This document shows, one piece after another, positions 57,166 through 64,000 of a DNA stretch of 64,000 nt (position 1 is the stretch's first letter; the number at the start of each line of letters is the position of its first letter). Below the pieces are notes generated by a model. The model was given only the letters and a program-made list of their open reading frames with translations, had not been told where the DNA came from and searched no databases. This DNA is from Triticum aestivum (lineage: Eukaryota > Streptophyta > Magnoliopsida > Poales > Poaceae), in assembly GCF_018294505.1 (NCBI RefSeq), contig NC_057814.1:295558059-295622058 (forward strand), written 5' to 3'. The translations under genes were made by a program, and so were the position numbers.

Positions 57166-59450
57166 GGTATTTCAGACTCTGCTGCCTTCGCAGAAGCAAA
57201 AAAAGAAAAGAGAGAAGTTGCTCCAGCATGGTACGCGGCTAGGCCAGACACATTTCAGCCATATAAAGGGTGAAGTGTCAGCAGATGGAGACGGTAAACG
57301 TAGCTCTGGAGTTGATGACCTCACTCGCAATGAACCACCATCCCAGGTGCTTGCTTTAACTTCGTGGTGCCATATGTGGTTGCATGTTGCATATGGTATC
57401 TAGCTTATATTCGAAAGGCCGAAGTAGGTCTTTATTAAGATAAGGAAATATATTTTTTACATGAACCACCATCCCGGGAGCACCAGAAGTTAAATAGCTA
57501 GTCAGGGCACTGGCCGAGCCAGTGACAAGCCCAGCACAGACAGGCATCACCTGGAAGCCAACTAAAAAGCCACGATGGTGGCGAAGCAGCCCGCCTCCCA
57601 CCAGGCTCTCAGGTCCTAGATGATCATGCTCACCACTCCAGCCGGATGTCTAGCTTGTATTGCTTCCAATTTGGTTAAATTGCATCTGCTTAGCTTACAC
57701 ACTATACCTCTGAATATGACATGCCTTCCTGTTTTTGTACATACTAGTACATCTGTCTATTAACCATGTTCTTACATCAAACTAATGTTCTTGTGTATCC
57801 CTCATCAATCACTTATGATGAGGCAGTCAGGCCAATGGACTACTGTGAGAAAAGTCCTCATTTAAATAATGCAGCGTCAGCCTCCCCACATGATTCTCAA
57901 GAAATAGCCAGGCTAGATGAAGATAGTGAACGTACCTCTATAGTTGATTACTGCATTTCCCCTACACTAGCATCGCAGGTGCTTGCTCTAACTTGGCAGC
58001 GTGATATGTGGTTGCATGTTGCATATGGTGTCTAGATTGTAATCTTCCAATCTGGTTAAATTGCATGTGATATTCTGCTTAGTTTATACATTATACCTAT
58101 TAATGTGACATGCCTTCCTGTTTTTAGTACATAGTACATCTGTCTATTAAGCATGTCCTTACTTAAAACTATTGTTTTTTGTATCCCGCATCAATCAATA
58201 TGACGAGACACCTTTGGTATATGCAGTGTGATATTAGTTGCATCTTTCATATGATTTATAGCATGCGCTGCTTCTAATTTGTTGAAATGCCATTTTATGA
58301 TGGGATGCTTTTAACTTGGCAGAGTCATATTGGTTGCATCTTTCATGTGGTGTCTAGCTTGCATTGCTTCTTATTTGTTGAAATGGTTTCTGCTTAGTTT
58401 ACACAAAAAGTTGCGAATATGTCATGCCATCCTGTTTTTCATATTATTCCATCCTGGTATCTTGTGTTTGCCTTACATCAAAGTAGTGATTGTCAGTATC
58501 ATGCACGAATGAGTTCTCAAGAGTGAATTTTATTGCTTTTTCTTGTCGGTTTTACTTGGCAATTCAAAATCAATAAAGTGGAAGGAAGTTAGCAAGGCAG
58601 CGGATAAAGGTGCTCCTTCCAAACTGAGGGCCTCTACAGATTCTACTCCTCCATCCCCCCAAGATGATTTGGAAGACAACACATGCAAAGGCACTCAACG
58701 TAGTTGTGTTGATGATTAGCACGTCTCCCCTAGTGCACCATCATAGGTGCTCCCTCTAACTTGGCACTGTTATATGTGGTTGTATGTTATGTATGATGTC
58801 TCGCTTGTATTGCTTCTAATTTTGTTGAATTCCATCTGCTTACTTTACACATTATACTTGTGAATAAGACACGTGTTCCTGTTTCTAGAACATACAATAT
58901 CTGTCTATCACACCATGTTCTTACATCAAAGTACTACTGTTGTGTAACCTCCAACAATCACTTATCATAAGACACATTTGACTTGGGTGTGTGATATAGG
59001 TTACATCTCGCATTCTTTTCTAGCTTGTACTACTTCTAATTTGTTGAAATGGCACTTATGACGAGACTGTCTTAACTTCGTAGAGTGATATTCGTTGCAT
59101 CTTTCATATGGTGTCTAGCTTTCATTTCTTCTAATTTGTTGAAATGCCTTCTCCTTAGTTTACACATCATATGCTGTGAATATGGAATGCTGTGAATATG
59201 AAATGGCACTAATGATGAGAGACCTTTAACTTGGTAGTGTGATGTTGTTTGCATCTTGCATATGATTTATTTCTCTTACTGTTTCACATTTGTTTTAACG
59301 CCATTTATGATGAGACACTATTAGCTTGGCAGAGCGATATTTGTAGCATCTTCCATTGCATTGCTTCTAACTTAGTGAAATGTCTTCTACTTAGTTTACA
59401 CATCATAGTTCTGGTTATCTCATGCCATCCTGTTTTTCGTACATATTACA
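57166..59450 (+). repeat. Duplicated exon-intron modules in the TNPA-like gene
   Basis: Three related exons end VDDLTRNEPPSQ, VDYCISPTLASQ and VDD-stop-HVSPSAPS, each followed by the same intron start (GGTGCTTGCTTTAACTTCGT or close variants). The following intron sequence (GTGGTTGCATGTTGCATATGG, TTCCTGTTTTTAGTACATA, CATCAATCA) recurs at about 57370, 58000 and 58780. Shorter intron-only copies lie around 58240-58420, 59010-59150 and 59230-59400. Spacing of donors is 632 and 768 bases. Confidence 0.75.
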
Positions 59451-61868
59451 TCCTCCTATCATGTGGTTGTCTAACATCAAAGTTTAGTTCGTCTGTATCA
59501 CGCATCAATTTGTTCTGAAGAACTAAATTGTTACTCGTTTTTCTTGTCGGCTTGACTTAACATGGCATAGAGAAAGAGGAAGCAACACAGAATGACAGGG
59601 AAAGGGAAGCGGAAGAATCCTGCAGATTCTGCTGGTACTGATGCTGCAATAGAAGGTCAAAGTCCAGCGGAAAATTGTACAAACAGGGTATCCCGTGCTA
59701 CACGAGCTGCAGAACAAGCCAAACAGAAACAAATAGCTGCCACCAAACAAGCAGAGACAGCCCTAGTTGTTGCAACACCTTCCACAGTACCACCAGTTGC
59801 ACGATTTACTCGTTGGTCAACTTAGCTAGCAGCACGTTCCCAAGCTCCCTTGCCACCTGACACTACTTCCGAAGCACTCTTGACACAAGATGAGTTGGCA
59901 AGATCAGATGAAATTTGTGAGCTTCAACAGCAAGAAGGTAGATGCTGCAGTCAAGCTACAGTTGCATGCTTCTTTATATGTAGTCTCACAGTTTGATGTA
60001 CACTAACTCTTCCTATGTTCGTTGTTGGACTAGCACCTAGGCGCAAGAGGAAACAAACATCAGGGATAATGCTCGATAGGTTAACTAAATCTAGAGGAGG
60101 AAGAACGGAGATCCGTTTTGAGGCAGGTTTAAAAAGGCCACGTGATCCTACAGAGTCAGCCAAGTTAGTATCAGAGGCAGCGGTTGCCGTTAGGTGTCAT
60201 GTACGTAGCCTCCCAACATGGATTCAGTACAAGAATGACAAAGACGAAACCCAGTTCAACACCTTCCTCGACCATTTATCTGTAAGTATGGTTATGTATG
60301 GAAACTAGTAATATCGTCTTGCTCTGTCCCATATTTCTAGGTTGCTGATAATGAGACTCCCATAATTTTCAACAGATGAGGTTCAAGTTAGATAGCCAAG
60401 ATGATGCAACCAGACAAGCTTGCACCCATGTTTTCAAGTCTGCTCTGCGACAGTATCGGTATAACTTGAGAAAAACTCACTTTGAAGGCAAGGCTAATAG
60501 TGAACTTGCCCAAACATCTCCAGTGGAGAATATATCGGATGAAGACTGGAGAGGCCTCGTTAAACATTGGTCTGATCCGAAGTATCACGTACATTATATA
60601 TATGTGATCATATCACAAGTTGAAGTTCTATTTACGCATATGCCACACAAATCTATCTTCTTGTAGGTGAACTGTTCAAAGAAAAAGGCCAACCGTACGA
60701 AAGTGAAATTCAAACAGACGACAGGATCTCGTAGCTATATTGCACACTGCGAGGTTCTTGTAATTAGCTGTTGTTTCACTCTTTTCGCTGTACCATATTA
60801 TCAGATCTATATTGACTTGTTCCAAATGCAGAGGAAAGCCCGCAAGGACCAAAAAGTACCTGAACCAAATGTTGTGGAAATCTTCAAGGACTGTCACACT
60901 AGCAAGACGAAGGGCATGACTACACTAGTCAAAGCCGTTGTTGTTAGTCCTTAATCCTCATGCCTTTTAACTACTACTTACTCTGACTTGTGCCTTGAAC
61001 CGCATGGTTTGCAGCCAATGTCTATTACACTTTTCAATTTTATACACAATTGTCTTAGCGTATCATTGCACCTTACAAGGGTTTAAAAGTGAGGAGTGAT
61101 GTTCCTTTGATCTTGACCTGTAATCTAGTTCTGTGCTGGACTTGCCCACACAACGTTACAATTTCCTGTTTGTCTGTTCTCAGTTGTTTTGTGATATGAA
61201 TGATGTCATACTATGCTTACCGTATTATAAACTTTGTCTCTTTATCCTTAGCTGTCAATACAATGTGAAGAAATAGACAATACATTAGCCATGGTACATG
61301 GTCATATGTTTGGAACCTGGTTTTATTATGTACTTTGCAGTAAAATACAACTAACATTTTACATGGGTTCACCAGAATAAGTTCTGTATATAGACCAAAG
61401 CTATTTTGTTTGGTTTTGCTACATCCTTAATATCTTCTGTTCTGGTACTACTAATGTAAAAACTCAACTTTTTAGCAAGCTATGGAAAAAATGGTGGAAC
61501 CGCCACCTTCTGAAGGTGGCGAGGCAACTATAACCGCAATGTCAGCTCTTGCTGCAGTGGGTCAGTACCTGTCCACTAACAGTGCCAAAAGCACGTTCCG
61601 GCGTAATACTGGGTTGGTTGTTAAGGCAATCTCATCCAAACTGCCCCATGATCAAAATATGCAAGCTCAAAACAATGTTATATCTACGCTCCAGACACAA
61701 GTCCATTCCCTAAATGAGACCATTTGTGAAACAAGGACAGACATTGTTCGATGTCGTCAAGATATGCATGGTTTTGAAACTAGACTATCAGACATTTGCT
61801 ATGTTGTTCAGGAGCCTAGGAGAAATGAAGGCGAAGGTTATGGTGCTCCATCGGACAATACACCATGA
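57166..61868 (+). pseudogene. CACTA TNPA-like protein gene (Ptta/En/Spm, Transposase_24 type)
   Basis: Multi-exon plus-strand gene. 5' module exons end in CAG or TAG before GTGCT at 57346, 57978 and 58746. A basic exon starts at 59571 (RKRKQHRM...), with a TAG at 59823-59825. Core exons with good GT-AG borders: 60034-60281, 60376-60588, 60667-60753, 60832-60942 and 61476-61868. The core reads WRGLVKHWSDPKYH, then KKKANRTKVKFKQTTGSRSY, FKDCHTSKTKGMTTLVKAVV and a coiled-coil end (QTQVHSLNETICETRTDIV). These are the hallmarks of the plant Ptta/En/Spm family, thought to bind the subterminal repeats and act with the TNPD transposase. The core exons are intact in phase, so the C-terminal part could still be translated; the stop in the basic exon breaks the full protein. 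Confidence 0.8.
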
Positions 61869-62180
61869 AAACGTAACAGTCAGGTCAAATGAACTGAGCT
61901 TCTGAACTTCTAGTCGTGCATTTATCTGCCTGACTGTTAACTTTTATGCCAACCTTCCTTTCGTTTATAGTTGTAATTTGTTTTGTTGCGATACAAAATT
62001 TGTTCTTAACGTGCAGCCATCGGCTGAAGAAAACAGCAAGCCATTTTTGTATAGTGTAGGGTGTTCCATATATTTCCACTGGTGGTGATCTTTGATGCCC
62101 AGTGGACTATGCAATCGCCTTAATAGCCTAGCGTTAGTTTCGGGCTTATTTATTTCCTAGTCTTCTTCTTCCCTGGTTTG
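61869..62180. other. 3' flank of the TNPA-like gene
   Basis: AT-rich 3' UTR-like sequence with no gene. A possible polyadenylation region lies around 61960-62080. Confidence 0.45.
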
Positions 62181-62195
62181 CTTGTGTCCGCGACA

Positions 62196-62845
62196 ACCAT
62201 GGGCCATATATGGACCGTGGTAACCTTGACCCTGCTACGGGCCGTAGGATCCATGGGCCTCCTACGGGCCGTCGATAAATGGGCCTCCAAAAGGGCCGTA
62301 GAATCGGTGGGCCTTGGACCGTCGGATAAATGGGTCTACATGGGCCGTAAATGGGCATAATTGGTATGGGCCCAGCATGTTAACGGGCCGTTAACAGGCC
62401 GGAGGATAGCAAAGGCTTAAATCTGTCACGGGCATAACGGGTCGTTAATGGGCCAGAATATAGGATGGGCTGGAAATGGCGCAACGGGTTAATAGGCCAG
62501 AAACGGGCCGACTCTTGCCATGGGCTGAATTCGGCCCATTAAGGGAACAGGCCAGTAACGGGCCGGAAGTAATCGAGGGCCGGAAAGGAGCCCAAGAATG
62601 TATGGGCTGTCAGTAGGCCGAAAGCTAACACGGGTTGGAAACGGCCCATGTGAATCATGGGCCGTTAACAGGTACAAAGAAATTTACTGTTCATTATGGG
62701 CTAGAGTCATTGTGGGCCTCTAAAGGGCTATTTGTGAAGAGACCGTTAACATGCTTTTCATGGGCCAGCCCGCTAACTTTTGACCAAGTCAAACGAGCCG
62801 GCCTTTGTAAGTTAAATGGGCTAGTGGTGGGCCATCACACGTGTT
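62196..62845 (+). repeat. GGGCC-motif array in the CACTA right arm
   Basis: About twenty GGGCC/GGCCC motifs in 650 bases, mostly as ATGGGCC, ACGGGCCGT or ACGGGCCGTTAACAGG, spaced 15-60 bases apart. This is a typical high-density subterminal motif cluster. It differs in sequence from the GAACAG array of the left arm. Confidence 0.75.
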
Positions 62846-63240
62846 GACATATCATAGGCGCCTATCTGACCCACTGACGAGCTGACACGTGTTTCCTCCG
62901 GCCAATCAGAATTTTACATGTGGAAATTTCCCATTGGTCCGGGCTGTTAACGGGTTATCGGATCCAAAACCAGAGCCAATAGCTTAACGGCGACCCGTTA
63001 CGGTGGATGCCACGTGTCGGTCACCCTTGACGAAACCACTTCTGTGATGCGCGATTTATCATCATGGAAGTGGACACTTCCGTGATGATAATTTTGGTAA
63101 TGTCATGGAACACTTCTATGACATCACATGTATGACTATCTTGATTCTGTCATAAAATCATCATGGATCTACATGCATGACAGAAAACGTGACCTACTGT
63201 GATAAACACGTATCATGATGGAAGTGTATTTTTTTCTAGT
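62846..63240. repeat. CACTA right subterminal region with palindromes
   Basis: It contains a near-perfect palindrome at 63056-63091 (TTATCATCATGGAAGTG and its inverse around one base), a second at 63101-63121 (GTCATGGAACACTTCTATGAC), and TCATGA/CTTCTATGAC motifs shared with the left end. Two CACGTGT motifs lie at 62838 and 62886. No gene. Confidence 0.6.
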
Positions 63241-63241
63241 G
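63228..63241 (-). repeat. CACTA right terminal inverted repeat
   Basis: The reverse complement reads CACTAGAAAAAAAT. It is followed by AAC, the right copy of the 3 bp duplication. Confidence 0.9.
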
Positions 63242-64000
63242 AACGTGCTCTCCGTGGAAGCTTTTGGCCTGCTTCACGTACCGTACGGCCAGCTCCGTCC
63301 CACCAAGCCCTTCTCCGGAGTTGGCAGCGGTTTTACCAGCCCTCTAGGGCAGATCCGCCTCCTGGTCACCTTCGGTACCTGCGACAACTACTGCACTGAG
63401 CTTATCGATTTCTACATCGCTCGCATCGGCCTTCCGTACAACGCCATCCTCGGGTACCCTGCCTTAGCCCAGTTCATGGCGGCGACCCATCCGGCCTACA
63501 ACCTCATGAAGATGCCGGGAAGCAGCGCCGTCCTCACCGTGGCTGGAGACATCAAAGAAGCCCTGATGGTCCTCAAGCTCGCCTTCAGGGCCGCAGCGGC
63601 AGCACGCCCGGCCGACGGAGCCGCCCCCGGGATTAAGGGGGCTGCGCCAGCAAAAAAGAAACAACTATCACTCAAGATCGGGCCAAGACGAAGCAGGTGC
63701 CAGTAGATGAGGACGGGGCCTCGGGGGCCACCTTCACCATAGGTGCCGACCTCGCCCCAACCCGGGAGAAGGAGTTGGTGAATTTCCTGCGTGCGAACAA
63801 GGAGGTATTCGCCTGGGAGCCAAAGCAGCTGGTTGGGGTCCCAAGGGGAGTGATCAAGCATCACGTGAGGGTATGCTCTAACATGCGCCCGGTGAAGCAG
63901 AAGGCACGACGGCAGTCCACGGAGAAGCAGTCCTTCATTGTCCAGGAGACCCGCAAGCTACAAGAAGCTGGTGTCATCCTTGAGGTGCGGTACCTGGAGT
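63242..64000 (+). pseudogene. Element B protease remainder and start of reverse transcriptase (partial)
   Basis: It resumes in frame directly after the CACTA with NVLSVEAFGLLHVPYGQ, then FYIARIGLPYNAILGYPALA and HPAYNLMKMPG, the second half of the retroelement protease, and an Ala/Pro/Lys linker. The frame ends at 63706. A shift near 63685 leads to TKQVPVDEDGASGATFTIGA and the RT approach region (LRANKEVFAWEPKQLVGVP; KQSFIVQETRKLQEAGVI), which runs off the window before the RT palm. The segment is the continuation of 30045-30648. Frameshifted, so non-functional as it stands. Confidence 0.85.

Larger units (their letters stand above)
30649..63241. mobile_element. Very large CACTA (En/Spm) DNA transposon, 32.6 kb
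   Basis: It starts CACTACAAAAAAAA and ends TTTTTTTCTAGTG (reverse complement CACTAGAAAAAAA), and is flanked by the 3 bp duplication AAC (30646-30648 and 63242-63244), the standard size for this superfamily. Flanking protease codons continue in frame across it, which proves the insertion. It carries a TNP2/TNPD-type gene (minus) and a Ptta/En/Spm TNPA-like gene (plus), subterminal repeat arrays at both ends, a broken GRF zinc-finger gene, a solo LTR and several MITE-like insertions. Removing the 4.5 kb solo LTR still leaves about 28 kb, large for a CACTA. Left-end sequence resembles abundant Triticeae CACTA families (Caspar/Jorge type); exact family not assigned. Confidence 0.93.
29088..64000 (+). 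mobile_element. Element B: Gypsy retrotransposon, interrupted by the CACTA and running off the window
   Basis: Plus-strand element: 5' LTR 29088-29974, primer-binding site, gag from 30045, protease split at 30648/63242 by the CACTA, and RT start near the window end. The LTR begins TGTCCCGGGAACGG and ends AATCCAACA. It starts inside the antisense reading frame of element A, so it is an insertion and not A's own 3' LTR. The candidate left target duplication is ATCAC (29083-29087); the partner lies outside. Gag is shortened and frame-shifted, so this is a degraded or non-autonomous copy. Confidence 0.8.

Noticed and set aside
62196..62845. CRISPR-like array
   Set aside because: The GGGCC motifs are short, unevenly spaced, and in a plant CACTA arm; no repeat-spacer structure.

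Overview
The window is nuclear DNA from a wheat-like grass (Triticeae). I base this on the families present: Gypsy elements carrying an antisense multi-exon gene, a chromovirus with ~3 kb LTRs, an Athila-like element whose LTR starts TGATACGTCTCCAACG, a very large CACTA transposon and Stowaway-type MITEs. I see no intact host gene, rRNA, true tRNA or CRISPR array. Almost every base belongs to nested transposable elements, and all recognisable genes are element genes, most of them broken by stops or frameshifts. TREP family names are not assigned because they need a database search.

Nesting, oldest to youngest as the boundaries show. Element A (26566-29087) is a fragment of a Gypsy element with an antisense coiled-coil gene. 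Element C (1-26565, minus strand) is a Gypsy element with gag and protease but no visible reverse transcriptase or integrase, plus an opposite-strand gene with its own TATA box; it abuts A at 26565/26566. Its ~473 bp 5' LTR is cut into three pieces by two later insertions. One is element D (8278-19545, minus strand, target duplication GGGTC), a chromodomain Gypsy with complete LTRs, PBS, PPT, a leader ORF and gag-pol. The other is element E (about 19598-26169, minus strand, target duplication GGGAC), an Athila-like element with no pol.

Element B (29088 to beyond 64000, plus strand) is another Gypsy element inserted in the antisense gene of A. A 32.6 kb CACTA transposon (30649-63241, target duplication AAC) sits in B's protease, six codons past the active-site Asp. 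B resumes at 63242 with the rest of protease and the start of reverse transcriptase.

Inside the CACTA, from left to right: imperfect TIR; subterminal repeat arrays (31.1-31.9 kb); a ~0.7 kb tandem duplication (32.3-33.8 kb) with a third partial copy; a 4.5 kb solo LTR (34702-39244, target duplication TAAAA); a broken GRF zinc-finger gene; a TNP2/TNPD-type transposase gene on the minus strand; a MITE-rich middle with an ORF of four 31-residue repeats; a Ptta/En/Spm (TNPA-like) gene on the plus strand whose 5' exon-intron modules are duplicated; a GGGCC-motif array; and the right TIR. The two transposase genes point outward.

Five runs of N (178, 298, 437, 286 and 325 bp) are all flanked at least on one side by GC-rich promoter-like sequence, so they look like sequencing drop-outs. 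Several stops in element genes are of CAG-to-TAG, CGA-to-TGA or TGG-to-TAG type, as expected for decay of methylated cytosines. Everything here is read by eye from one sequence. Family assignments rest on protein motifs I recognise, and target duplications and terminal motifs are the strongest direct evidence.
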